Assembly: GCF_052056485.1 (NCBI RefSeq)
Contig: NZ_CP183948.1
Coordinates: 620,001-684,000, forward strand
Source: Paenibacillus_AQ nitricinens
GTDB lineage: Bacteria > Bacillota > Bacilli > Paenibacillales > Paenibacillaceae
Direction: 5' to 3'
Length of the DNA stretch: 64,000 bases
In this document: in pieces, positions 24,345 through 32,994 of the stretch
Layout: the number at the start of each line of letters is the position of its first letter
How positions within the stretch are numbered: position 1 is the stretch's first letter
Notes under the pieces: generated by a model
What the model saw: only the letters and a program-made list of their open reading frames with translations
The model's database searches: none
Told to the model about the DNA's origin: nothing
Program-made: the position numbers and the translations under genes

Positions 24345-25913
24345 ATGGAAATACAGAAAAATATGATCGACATCTTGAACTATTATTTATCAGGCGGTTC
24401 ACTTGTCCGGATTTTGGGCGAAGCTGGAGAAGAGGCGGAATGTACGCTAAAGGAGATCGACTTAGAGGCGGCCAAAGCATATCGTCAGTCCATTGGCGGA
24501 GTTATTACCGAGGGTCAACAGCTATTCCAGGTTCCTGGCTTTAGCCCAAGATTGCTGGGGCATCTTACTGAAGCATTAGGCAGACTAGATTCAGACAAAC
24601 TAACAGTTCTAGCCCCGCAAACCACATGGAATAACCAAGTAGATCCTTACGTGAATGGACCTGCGTGCCTTGGGATGATCATAGAAGAAATAAAGAAGGC
24701 GCAGCATTATATTCACCTGTCCGTGATGCTCTTCTTTAATGACCGTTCAGGCAATCTGGTTGCAGATGAATTATTTCACGCTCTTAAACGGGGGGTGAAG
24801 GTACGGATCGTGGTCAATTACACGCTGACAGCATTAGGGTATGAGAATAATCTGGCGTTTGGCCAATTCTCCAAGATTTCTGAAAGGCTTGAAAATGCAG
24901 GAGCTAAACTGCTGGATACCTTCAATTCGTATTATACAGCCGTAGAATGGCGTGTGAAGCGGAAGGTGCTGGAGCAGCAAGGTGTACCGGAAAGCATCCT
25001 GTTCTTACAGGATAAAGTACAAGAGGACGTAGAGATCACTGGACTGAATGTCATTGATCATCGGAAGTTTATGGTCATTGATGGGGTAACCTCTATTATT
25101 GGCAGTCTGAACATTGGGGATCAGTACACATACATGACGCCTGTTCAGGCATCATCTGCGGTCAGTATAGAAGGACAACTGCAGGGGATTCCTAGTAAAA
25201 AAGAGGAGTGGCATGATGGCTGCTTCCGGATTCGTGGCGCGGCGGCGCAGTCTTTAAATGCTAAGTTTCATTCCCGTTGGTTGCTTCTGGGAGGTGATCA
25301 TTTTGACGTGGAGGATGCCTTCTACCAGCCGAATGTAGATTATCATTTTGGAGAGGAAGAATGTACGCTGTTTGCAAGCTTTCCGGGCAATCCAGTTAAC
25401 TTCATTCAGCAATATTACTTGAATTTAATTACCTATGCTACGGAGGAGACTGTGATTGTAAATCCTTATTTGATTGATCAAGAGTTCTGGGATCGGCTGG
25501 GGGAGCTGGGGCCAGACTGTTCCTGTCATCTGAGCATCTGCAATCCGCTGAAGGTTAATGATCATCCTACCAATTCTGCGGCGGTACGAGGCAATATGTA
25601 TAAGCCGTTTATCAATGGGGTTTCCTTTTATGATTACAGCTTCACAGGCCGGTTTTCACATTGGAAAATAGCCTATGACCATAGATCACGGGCGGTATTT
25701 CATGGCTCCTACAACATCAATGAGAGAAGCGCCTGCCACGATTTTGAGCTGGGAATGCTGGTGAAAGGGGAGGCCTTCGCAGAGCGGATAAAGTTTATGA
25801 TCGATTATGATCTGGGTGTCTCACGGAGAATCACGAAGAAAAATGAGTTCTTTAAGCATCCTTGGCTGCATCCTAGTACTTATCTGAACAAGGTTACCCA
25901 GAATTACACTTGA
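24345..25913 (+). CDS. Phospholipase D-like (cardiolipin-synthase-type) protein
   Basis: 522 residues, two PLD halves. The first catalytic motif is canonical: His239-x-Lys241-x4-Asp246 in 'DHRKFMVIDG', followed by 'GSLNIG'. The second, near His439 in 'SHWKIAYDHRS' with 'HGSYNINERSA', has only three residues between Lys and Asp and so departs from HxKx4D. No transmembrane segment is evident, unlike housekeeping cardiolipin synthases. It could transfer phosphatidyl groups or cleave phosphodiesters. Start ATG after GATAGGGGATCTTACAT. Confidence 0.85.
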   Translation: MEIQKNMIDILNYYLSGGSLVRILGEAGEEAECTLKEIDLEAAKAYRQSIGGVITEGQQLFQVPGFSPRLLGHLTEALGRLDSDKLTVLAPQTTWNNQVDPYVNGPACLGMIIEEIKKAQHYIHLSVMLFFNDRSGNLVADELFHALKRGVKVRIVVNYTLTALGYENNLAFGQFSKISERLENAGAKLLDTFNSYYTAVEWRVKRKVLEQQGVPESILFLQDKVQEDVEITGLNVIDHRKFMVIDGVTSIIGSLNIGDQYTYMTPVQASSAVSIEGQLQGIPSKKEEWHDGCFRIRGAAAQSLNAKFHSRWLLLGGDHFDVEDAFYQPNVDYHFGEEECTLFASFPGNPVNFIQQYYLNLITYATEETVIVNPYLIDQEFWDRLGELGPDCSCHLSICNPLKVNDHPTNSAAVRGNMYKPFINGVSFYDYSFTGRFSHWKIAYDHRSRAVFHGSYNINERSACHDFELGMLVKGEAFAERIKFMIDYDLGVSRRITKKNEFFKHPWLHPSTYLNKVTQNYT

Positions 25914-25974
25914 TAATATCCGTTCATTGTCATGTATAATGATCGTTATAAATGATCAAGGTGGAATAATAGCT

Positions 25975-26352
25975 ATGAAAATTAAAATTACAAAGATTGG
26001 CTTGAAAAAGGACGAGGTATTCTTTCGCACGGAGTTTGGCGAGGGTAAGGGGATCTGGTGCGGTGCTCCTGTGGAGCCAGATACGGAAACAGATGTGGAA
26101 TTCGAGCTTTCGGAGCTGCTGATGAGATGGGTGGATATTCTGCCTGTACCTGCTAGTGAGTTCAATATTAGGTTAGAGGGAGATAAGGTTGTTTTTACCG
26201 GTGTGCTGGAGAATATTGAAGAAGACGGGACAGGATTTTTGCGAACAGGTGAAAGTTTACTAATGTTCGAGTGTCTCGGTGAGCCTATGGCGCTTGGTGT
26301 GTTTGTAGAAGTGCAGGTTCGTAATGTGAGCATCTACCCCTTGAGTATTTGA
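25975..26352 (+). CDS. Hypothetical protein, 125 aa
   Basis: Start chosen at ATG 25975, after AAGGTGGAATAATAG; the in-frame codon at 25927 has no ribosome site. The protein is acidic and strand-rich: 'MKIKITKIGLKKDEVFFRTE', 'GIWCGAPVEPDTETDVEFEL', 'LFRTGESLLMFE'-like strands and no signal peptide or membrane segment. It looks like a small beta-barrel or OB-type domain. I do not recognise the family. It is monocistronic. Confidence 0.75.
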   Translation: MKIKITKIGLKKDEVFFRTEFGEGKGIWCGAPVEPDTETDVEFELSELLMRWVDILPVPASEFNIRLEGDKVVFTGVLENIEEDGTGFLRTGESLLMFECLGEPMALGVFVEVQVRNVSIYPLSI

Positions 26353-26425
26353 CGCTTATCAGGGACTAAGATAACATACAAAGATAACATTAGATTCAGA
26401 AGTAAGCTATGAGGAGTAGAAGTCT

Positions 26426-26752
26426 ATGAACACCGAAATTCAGCAATTTAAGACCGAATTCTTCAAGGCGCTGGCTCATCCGATGCGAATTCGTATACTG
26501 GAACTGCTCAGCGAAGGTGAGAAGAATGTGAATGAGCTACAAGCCATTCTAGGATCGGAAGGTTCTGCAGTATCCCAGCAGTTAGCTGTTTTACGCGCTA
26601 AGAATGTAGTAGCCAGTGTAAAAGAAGGTACCACTGTGATCTATTCGTTACGTGATCCTCTGATTAAAGATCTTCTGGTCGTAGCTAAACAAATATTTGA
26701 TAACCATCTGGTGAATACCATTTCATTGCTCGAAGGTATGCGCGGAGAATAA
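26426..26752 (+). CDS. ArsR family transcriptional regulator
   Basis: 108 residues. The ArsR/SmtB winged helix has 'FKALAHPMRIRILELLSEGE', 'GSAVSQQLAVLRAKNVV' and the wing 'EGTTVIYSL'. It contains no cysteine, so the usual thiol metal site is absent; another ligand or signal is needed. ATG after TATGAGGAGTAGAAGTCT. The SulP transporter gene is next, a common pairing in Bacillus relatives, so the regulator probably controls it from the promoter at 26774. Confidence 0.92.
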   Translation: MNTEIQQFKTEFFKALAHPMRIRILELLSEGEKNVNELQAILGSEGSAVSQQLAVLRAKNVVASVKEGTTVIYSLRDPLIKDLLVVAKQIFDNHLVNTISLLEGMRGE

Positions 26753-26773
26753 AGGAATAACATTATTTTGGCG

Positions 26774-26802
26774 TTGACAACAGTTGCGTCCTAGAGTAAT
26801 GT
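26774..26802 (+). promoter_or_regulatory. Promoter of the SulP transporter gene
   Basis: TTGACA (26774-26779) and TAATGT (26797-26802) with a 17-base spacer. AT-rich inverted sequence (TTATT...AATAA, about 26804-26820) follows and could be the ArsR operator. Confidence 0.7.
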
Positions 26803-26851
26803 TTTTATTATATTCAAATAATCAGATATTTAAAAAAAAGAAGGTTTGATC

Positions 26852-28630
26852 ATGACAGGGTGGGGCCGATATAAAGGCTACAACATGAATGCATTTCGTA
26901 AGGATTTGATTTCGGGAACAATCGTTGGTGTGATTGCCATTCCTTTGGGGATGGCATTTGCTATTGCATCCGGAGTGAAACCCGAGTATGGCATTTACAC
27001 GACAATCGTTGCCGGAATATGTATTTCATTGTTCGGAGGATCAAAATTTCAGATTGGTGGACCGACAGGTGCTTTTATTCCTATCTTGTTTGCCATTGCG
27101 ATGGAGTATGGCTATGAGAACTTGCTTATTGCTGGGATGATGGCAGGGGTTATTCTAGTTCTCATGGGATTATTAAAGCTGGGTGTATTGATTAAGTTTA
27201 TTCCGAGGCCAGTAACGATTGGTTTCACAGCAGGGATAGCGGTCATTATCTTCACCGGGCAGATTGCAAATTTCCTTGGATTAAGGAATATAGAACGGCA
27301 TGAGAGCTTTGTAAATAACATGAAAGAAATAGGGATTCATCTATCGACGATGAATGGATACAGTATCCTGACCGCCGTGATTTGTCTTGCCGTCGTTATC
27401 CTAGCGATTCGATTCGCGCCGAAGGTGCCTGGATCATTGGTAGGTCTTCTGTGCGCGACTGTGATTGCTGCGTTATTCTTTAGCGGTAAAGTGACTACGA
27501 TTGGCTCTGCTTACGGAGATATCCCTAATACCTTACCAAGCTTTCGATTTCCGGACATTACTTGGGAACGAATTACCCTGCTCATTCGTCCGGCATTTAT
27601 CATTGCAATGCTAGGTTCTATTGAGTCATTGTTATCCGCTGTTGTAGCGGATGGAATGACAGGTAGCCGCCATAATAGTAACCGAGAGTTGATCGGTCAG
27701 GGAATCGCCAATATTGCTGCTCCCTTGTTCGGAGGCATACCAGCGACAGGAGCAATTGCTAGAACAGCGACGAACATCAAGAGTGGCGCTGTTTCTCCGA
27801 TCTCGGGGATCGTTCACGGTGTTGTGGTGTTTCTAATTCTCCTGTTGCTCGCACCCTATGCTTCCAGTATTCCTTTAGCTGCGATGGCACCTATCTTAAT
27901 GGTAGTAGCTTGGAATATGAGTGAGCGCAAAGAGTTCCTTCATCTGCTTAAGATCAAGACCGGCGATTCCTTGGTGTTATTCATCACCTTCTTGTTAACG
28001 ATATTTGCAGATTTAACGCTGGCTGTAGAGGTGGGGTTAATTCTTGCGGTTATTCTGTTTGTGAAACGAATGGGAGAGGTTCATTTGGTAGCCAAAGTAC
28101 TGCCTGATCCGAAGTCCGTTAAGGTAGAGGCACATATGGTTACGGAGAGTCATGATTGTCCGCAAATTGGAATTTACACGGTAGAAGGTCCGCTCTTTTT
28201 TGGCGCTGCTTATCGATTCGATGACACTATGCCAAGCTATGGTTCAGATCAGCCTAGAATTATATTAATGCGGATGGGAAAAGTACCCTTCATGGATACT
28301 ACCGGAGAATCCAATTTAGCAGAGCTGGTGCGGCATTTACAAGCCGTTGGAGGGAAGCTTATGATCTCAGGTATTCAGCCACAGCCGCTTGAGCTACTCA
28401 AGAGAACTGGACTGTATAGTACCATAGGAGAGGCTCAGTTTTATCCGCGCACCGGGGAAGCAATTAATGACGCACTTAACAGCATCGATTACAGCAAGTG
28501 TATTGGATGTAGCCATGCCGCTTTTAGGGAGTGTACAGCGTTCTCCAGCCTGGAAGAGGCGGGAAGTATGCACGGTCTGAAAGGGCGTAAGAATCCTGTA
28601 ATTGCACCTGAACTAAATAGTGGTCTTTGA
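26852..28630 (+). CDS. SulP family inorganic anion transporter with STAS domain
   Basis: 592 residues from ATG 26852, seven bases after AAAGAAGG; a TTG at 26846 is too close. Membrane core (about 1-400) has the SulP marks 'IPLGMAFAIASGVKPEYGIY' and 'QIGGPTGAFIPILFAIAMEY'. A STAS domain follows (about 440-545, 'GPLFFGAAYRFDD...FMDTTGESNLAEL'). A cysteine cluster 'SKCIGCSHAAFRECTAF' ends the protein, typical of a Bacillus-type subgroup. Substrates of the family are sulfate, bicarbonate or other anions; which applies here is unknown. Paired with the ArsR regulator upstream. Confidence 0.93.
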   Translation: MTGWGRYKGYNMNAFRKDLISGTIVGVIAIPLGMAFAIASGVKPEYGIYTTIVAGICISLFGGSKFQIGGPTGAFIPILFAIAMEYGYENLLIAGMMAGVILVLMGLLKLGVLIKFIPRPVTIGFTAGIAVIIFTGQIANFLGLRNIERHESFVNNMKEIGIHLSTMNGYSILTAVICLAVVILAIRFAPKVPGSLVGLLCATVIAALFFSGKVTTIGSAYGDIPNTLPSFRFPDITWERITLLIRPAFIIAMLGSIESLLSAVVADGMTGSRHNSNRELIGQGIANIAAPLFGGIPATGAIARTATNIKSGAVSPISGIVHGVVVFLILLLLAPYASSIPLAAMAPILMVVAWNMSERKEFLHLLKIKTGDSLVLFITFLLTIFADLTLAVEVGLILAVILFVKRMGEVHLVAKVLPDPKSVKVEAHMVTESHDCPQIGIYTVEGPLFFGAAYRFDDTMPSYGSDQPRIILMRMGKVPFMDTTGESNLAELVRHLQAVGGKLMISGIQPQPLELLKRTGLYSTIGEAQFYPRTGEAINDALNSIDYSKCIGCSHAAFRECTAFSSLEEAGSMHGLKGRKNPVIAPELNSGL

Positions 28631-28650
28631 GTTAAATAGATAAGAGTCAG

Positions 28651-28677
28651 CCCGGACGTTTCTGCGTCCGGTTTTTT
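28651..28677 (+). terminator. Terminator after the SulP gene
   Basis: CCGGACG and CGTCCGG pair around TTTCTG and are followed by six T. Confidence 0.94.
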
Positions 28678-28682
28678 CTATT

Positions 28683-28735
28683 TAAATATAAGAAAGTATA
28701 AGTTTCACACTATATATTAGCCTTATATTTCCCGC
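28683..28735 (+). repeat. Two-hairpin intergenic repeat, copy 4 (first hairpin only)
   Basis: AAATATAAGAAAGTATAAG, TTTCACACTATAT and CCTTATATTTCCCGCA match the first half of the family. The AACGCTTACCGTCC hairpin is missing; the sequence then runs into unrelated bases. It follows directly on the SulP terminator. Confidence 0.75.
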
Positions 28736-28816
28736 AGATTGGACTTGAGAATGCCAAATTTGTACAATTGGGTATAAGTTAAATGTAAACTATCTCGATA
28801 AGGAGAATATAAGCTC

Positions 28817-29518
28817 ATGAAGGAATTGAATTATCCGAAGGTGTTTATGCTCTTGGCAGGTCTGTCTGTGGCGACATTGGCCGTATATCGTGTAGTGTCA
28901 CTACAGACGGATTCGTTTTATGCATTTTTACTCTGGAATTTATTCCTGGCTTGGATTCCGTTCCTGTTCTCTATGGCTGCTTATGAACTGGATAAAAGGA
29001 AGATAGGTGGCTTGCTGCTTGTTCCGCTAGGTATCGCTTGGCTGCTGTTCTTTCCGAACGCGCCTTATCTCATGACGGATCTGGTGCATCTAACGATAAG
29101 AAAAAGCAGATATATCGTGGATGGCACCATTCAGAACCGGTATTGGTATGATCTGGCTACTCTCTTATTGTTCACTTGGAGCGGCTGGTTGACTGGATTC
29201 TTCTCTTTATACCAGTTCCAGACGGTTGTTTACCGCAAAAGCAGCCTGCTGTTCTCTTGGATATTCATACTCGCAGCATGTGTACTTGGGGGGTATGGTG
29301 TCCTGCTTGGCAGAGTCTACAGGCTGAATAGCTGGGACGTACTGACGGACCGGCATCAGTTGTACCAACTGGTTATGGATAGCTTGAATCGACAGTCGGT
29401 ATTTTTTAGCTTGTTCATTGCGTTCGTATTGCTGGTTATCTACGCTACGATGTACTGTTTGCTAAATGGTCTTGGAACCAGTGAAAAAGGAAGGAACGCC
29501 AAGCGCATACGTGGTTAA
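28817..29518 (+). CDS. DUF1361 domain membrane protein
   Basis: 233 residues with about six hydrophobic helices. The segment 'IAWLLFFPNAPYLMTDLVHL' with the conserved FPNAPY is the mark of DUF1361 proteins. Function is unknown for the family. ATG after AAGGAGAATATAAGCTC. The gene is alone in its unit. Its stop overlaps tail-to-tail with the alkyltransferase-like gene on the other strand. Confidence 0.9.
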   Translation: MKELNYPKVFMLLAGLSVATLAVYRVVSLQTDSFYAFLLWNLFLAWIPFLFSMAAYELDKRKIGGLLLVPLGIAWLLFFPNAPYLMTDLVHLTIRKSRYIVDGTIQNRYWYDLATLLLFTWSGWLTGFFSLYQFQTVVYRKSSLLFSWIFILAACVLGGYGVLLGRVYRLNSWDVLTDRHQLYQLVMDSLNRQSVFFSLFIAFVLLVIYATMYCLLNGLGTSEKGRNAKRIRG

Positions 29519-29832
29519 TCCATAAATTCCGGATCAAATTGGTATTGCTTCAGATCTACCCCACCTTTTTCATTAAAAATAATCCCTTCCTCCTGCAAAT
29601 AAAGCTTTTGGAGGGAGTTGGATTCATCTTCAGTCAAGGCGATCATGCCTTTGGCGTTGATAACCCGATACCAGGGAAGTTTATATTTTCTACTCATGGA
29701 GTGGAGGATACGAACCACCTGCCTTGCGCCTCTTGGGCTTCCTGCCGCACGAGCCACGCCTCCGTAAGTCATCACTTTTCCTTCAGGTATAGATTGTATG
29801 ATACGAATCACTTGTTCTGTAAATGGTGTCAT
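29515..29832 (-). CDS. Alkyltransferase-like protein (ATL)
   Basis: 105 residues, the DNA-binding domain of O6-methylguanine transferases. The active-site PCHRV is replaced by PWYRV, with Trp54 where the acceptor cysteine should be. 'EGKVMTYGGVARAAGSPRGA' with the recognition helix is intact. ATL proteins bind alkylated guanine, flip it out, and hand the lesion to nucleotide-excision repair, without transferring the alkyl group. Stand-alone gene; its 3' end overlaps the DUF1361 gene by a few bases. Confidence 0.93.
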   Translation of the reverse strand: MTPFTEQVIRIIQSIPEGKVMTYGGVARAAGSPRGARQVVRILHSMSRKYKLPWYRVINAKGMIALTEDESNSLQKLYLQEEGIIFNEKGGVDLKQYQFDPEFMD

Positions 29833-29901
29833 AGGGAGCTCCTATCTCTTATTTTTATCAAATTATACCAGATAACCCCTACAATCATAAACATTCAACA
29901 T

Positions 29902-29926
29902 GCCGCTGCTAAAGCGGCTTTTTTTT
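29902..29926 (+). terminator. Terminator hairpin upstream of ger operon 2
   Basis: GCCGCT and AGCGGC pair around GCTAA and are followed by eight T on the plus strand. It would stop rightward transcripts before the germination operon promoter. Confidence 0.85.
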
Positions 29927-30053
29927 ATTTTAACGGATGGAGTTTACTCCCCCTTGCAAAGAAGTTGATCCCTTTTCAGTATAATTTTGGCGGATAGTAT
30001 TTAGTGAGATGGGGGATAATTTCTAGGAAACTATTGTGACAGGAGTGACTACT

Positions 30054-31604
30054 GTGGAGAAAAAGGCAGGAGATGGTAACCGCAAAGATTCTCAACAAAA
30101 TACGACCTCTGAGCAGACTCCGAGTACGTCACTAGATGAAATGATGAATCTGTTTCGGCAAATATTCAAGGATGATGGAACACTTAGGATAAGGGTGATA
30201 AATAATATCCATAGTGACGGCATCCGCTGCGGATTAGTCTATGTAGACGGAATGGTAGACAGGGAAATGATCCAGTACGGGGTGATAAAGCCTCTAATGG
30301 ATTTTGATTTTACGGCAATGGATAGCGGGAATACAGCCGAAATGATGGAGAAAATTCGGACGCTGGTAATTAACATTAGCGATGTGGTTTGCTCTACGAG
30401 TCTGGATGAGATGGTTAGCGCGGTCGTAGCTGGAAAAACATTATTTCTGCTGGATGGCTTTGCTGGTGCGCTTAACATTAGTGCGCAGGGGTGGGAAACG
30501 AAGGCCATCGCGGAGCCTGTGACGGAAAAAAGTGTCAAGGGTCCACGAGAAGGTTTTACAGAGTCGCTGCTTGTGAACTTGACGCTCATTCGCCGAAGAG
30601 TGCAGAGTCCGGACTTAAAGTTGATTTATGGTCAAGTCGGGACTCGCTCCAAAACACAAACCTGTATTTGTTATATGGAAGGCTTGGCCTCACCGGATGT
30701 TATTAAAGAGCTGAAGAACCGAATTCAGCAGGTAGACATAGATGTTGTATTGGATACGTCTATTCTTTCGGAGCTTATTCGAGATGACCCCTTTTCACCC
30801 TTTGAAATGACCGGAAGCACAGAACGTCCTGATTCTGTAGTAAGCAAAATTATGGAGGGTAGAGTTGCCTTATTAATGGAAGGCAGTCCTTATGCAATGA
30901 CAGTGCCCTATTTGTTTGTGGAGAATTTTCAGGCTAGTGCTGATTATTATATTAACTATTACTTTGGTTCGTTTAACCGAATGATAAGAGTACTTGGAGC
31001 CTTCTTGTCTATTAGTATTCCTGCTTTGTACGTGGCTTTGGTTACTTATAGCCAGGAAATGTTGCCTACCATGTTGTTGCTTAGTATTTCAACATCGAGA
31101 GTAGCCGTTCCCTTTCCAACTGTAGTGGAGGTCTTGTTCATGCTAACGATATTTGAAATTCTACGAGAGGCAGGAGAACGAATACCAACCTACATTGGAC
31201 AGGCGATTAGTATCGTAGGTGCGCTTGTGTTGGGTCAGGCGGCTGTGGAAGCGAGGATAGTTAGCGCACCTATGATTATTGTTGTGGGTTTAACCGGAAT
31301 TATGGCTTTGCTTAACCCTAGGCTGACGGGTCCTTTAATCGTAGTAAGGTCGCTGCTGCTGTTCGCCACCTTTTTCCTGGGGTTATATGGGTATTTTTTA
31401 GGCGTGATCGGTTTAGTGATTCATTTGATGAGTTTACGTTCCTTTGGAGTTCAATACATGCTTGGAGTAGGTTCTATTCGCCCGCAGGATATTAAGGATA
31501 CAGCTATAAGGGCGCCGTGGTGGCATATGTATCTGCGTCCAGCGATGATTGGTGCCCGTAACCGAAAGAGAAAAGCGACAAATAAAGTAAGGAATCGGTC
31601 ATGA
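30054..31604 (+). CDS. Spore germination protein, GerA family (A subunit), operon 2
   Basis: 516 residues from GTG 30054, eight bases after AGGAG; GTG 30036 is a weaker alternative. The GerA pattern is complete: 'CGLVYVDGMVDREMIQYGVI', 'KGPREGFTESLLVNLTLIRR', 'TERPDSVVSKIMEGRVALLM' and 'EILREAGERIPTYIGQAISI', with membrane helices at the C-terminus. Unlike the A subunit of operon 1 it has no N-terminal helix. The order that follows is C, small D, B, and the C gene overlaps by four bases. Confidence 0.95.
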   Translation: MEKKAGDGNRKDSQQNTTSEQTPSTSLDEMMNLFRQIFKDDGTLRIRVINNIHSDGIRCGLVYVDGMVDREMIQYGVIKPLMDFDFTAMDSGNTAEMMEKIRTLVINISDVVCSTSLDEMVSAVVAGKTLFLLDGFAGALNISAQGWETKAIAEPVTEKSVKGPREGFTESLLVNLTLIRRRVQSPDLKLIYGQVGTRSKTQTCICYMEGLASPDVIKELKNRIQQVDIDVVLDTSILSELIRDDPFSPFEMTGSTERPDSVVSKIMEGRVALLMEGSPYAMTVPYLFVENFQASADYYINYYFGSFNRMIRVLGAFLSISIPALYVALVTYSQEMLPTMLLLSISTSRVAVPFPTVVEVLFMLTIFEILREAGERIPTYIGQAISIVGALVLGQAAVEARIVSAPMIIVVGLTGIMALLNPRLTGPLIVVRSLLLFATFFLGLYGYFLGVIGLVIHLMSLRSFGVQYMLGVGSIRPQDIKDTAIRAPWWHMYLRPAMIGARNRKRKATNKVRNRS

Positions 31605-32755
31605 AAAAAATCAAAAAGGGGTTGCTAGCTTGTATATCGCTATTACTTCTGGTCAGTATCTTGGGCTGTTGGGATTACACTGAAATTGAAGACAGGGCGG
31701 TTGTAGCAGGCATTGGCATCGATAAAGATTCTGACGGGAAGCTATTAGCAACGGTCGAAATCGTGGATACGAAAGAGGGGATGAAGTCTAGTCAAGCGGG
31801 ATATAAAATGGTTAGTCTTTCAGGTAAAACGTTGTTTGAAATTGTGCGAGGCATGATTTCAATCACGGGAAAAAAATTATTCTGGAGCCATTCCAAGGCG
31901 ATCATTATCAGTGAGGAGGTAGCGAAGGAAGGGGTTGTAAAGGTGATTGATTGGTACAACAGAGATACAGAAACTCGGTCGGATGTATATGTGTTTGTTT
32001 CTAAAGAGAAGACGGCTCAGGAAGTAATTAATTTGAACAGCTCAACAGAAACTATTATGTCTTATGGTCTTGCTCAGCAGATGGCAATTGAACAAAATGT
32101 GAGTACGGCTCCGGTTGTGGAAATTTGGGACTTCATTGAAAAGCTTGAAACGCCGGGGGATTGTGCTATAGCTCCTCTTATTTATATTCACGAAAAGAAT
32201 GGTCAGAAGAATCCGCGTGTTAGTGGAACAGCTATTTTCAAAATGGACAAAATGATTGGCAAGCTGAGTGGCGAAGAGACCAAGTATATGTTGTTTGTTA
32301 AAGATAATATTAAGGGAGGGGTGTTAACCGTGAATAACGAAGAGGGAACCCCCGACTTTACACTTGAAATTTTCTCTAATAAAACAAAAGTAAAGCCTGT
32401 TTGGGTAAACGGTAAGCTTCGATTACAGATAAATACGTTCACGCATACCGGGCTTGATGAGGTAATGACTACTGAAGGATTCACTAGTCTGAATAGTAAG
32501 AATGTTATAGAAAAGCGTGCCGCTAAGGAATTACAGAAGAATATTCTCTCTGTAGTTAAAAAGGTACAGCAGGATTATCATTCCGATATTTTTGGATTCG
32601 GAGAGATTATCTTTGAGAATATGCCTAAGACCTGGACCGAGCTAGATAAAGATTGGGAGCGGGAATTCTCTGATCTAGAAGTGGTTGTAAATTCAACAGT
32701 AATTATTGAGAGCAGTGCTCAAAACTCAAGATCTATCCAGATCCATCAAGAATAG
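31601..32755 (+). CDS. Spore germination lipoprotein, GerC family, operon 2
   Basis: 384 residues; ATG overlaps the A-subunit stop (ATGA). Lipoprotein signal 'LLACISLLLLVSILGCWDYT' has its lipid-modified cysteine near residue 23. 'EIEDRAVVAGIGID' and 'FWSHSKAIIISEEVAKEG' are GerC family segments. It sits on the outer face of the spore inner membrane as part of the receptor. The end of the gene abuts the small D-type gene directly. Confidence 0.95.
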   Translation: MKKIKKGLLACISLLLLVSILGCWDYTEIEDRAVVAGIGIDKDSDGKLLATVEIVDTKEGMKSSQAGYKMVSLSGKTLFEIVRGMISITGKKLFWSHSKAIIISEEVAKEGVVKVIDWYNRDTETRSDVYVFVSKEKTAQEVINLNSSTETIMSYGLAQQMAIEQNVSTAPVVEIWDFIEKLETPGDCAIAPLIYIHEKNGQKNPRVSGTAIFKMDKMIGKLSGEETKYMLFVKDNIKGGVLTVNNEEGTPDFTLEIFSNKTKVKPVWVNGKLRLQINTFTHTGLDEVMTTEGFTSLNSKNVIEKRAAKELQKNILSVVKKVQQDYHSDIFGFGEIIFENMPKTWTELDKDWEREFSDLEVVVNSTVIIESSAQNSRSIQIHQE

Positions 32756-32968
32756 GTGATTAAATTGGCTGTTATCGTTGTGTTAATCTACTTTTTTGTT
32801 GTATTGATGGATCCTTACGGACTATTAAAGCAAGGGATGAAACGGGATTTTTATGTGTGTTGTACACTATGTCTGTTTTCTTTCTGTATTGCTTTTGCAT
32901 TGGCCATGAAATGGCAGCTTCCTAGTCCTTCGCCTTTAATTGTAAGCTGGATCAGCAAGTTATTTTAG
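32756..32968 (+). CDS. Small two-helix membrane protein, probable germination D subunit
   Basis: 70 residues from GTG 32756, directly after the gerC stop; TTG 32765 with AGGTGA before it is an alternative. Two hydrophobic helices ('LAVIVVLIYFFVVLMDPYGL' and 'YVCCTLCLFSFCIAFALAM') are separated by a short charged loop. Small two-helix D subunits of about 70-80 residues are encoded in many Bacillus ger operons and modulate receptor response. Size, topology and place support that call; sequence similarity was not tested. Confidence 0.75.
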   Translation: MIKLAVIVVLIYFFVVLMDPYGLLKQGMKRDFYVCCTLCLFSFCIAFALAMKWQLPSPSPLIVSWISKLF

Positions 32969-32994
32969 TTACAAGTCTAAGAGGAGATTTAAGC

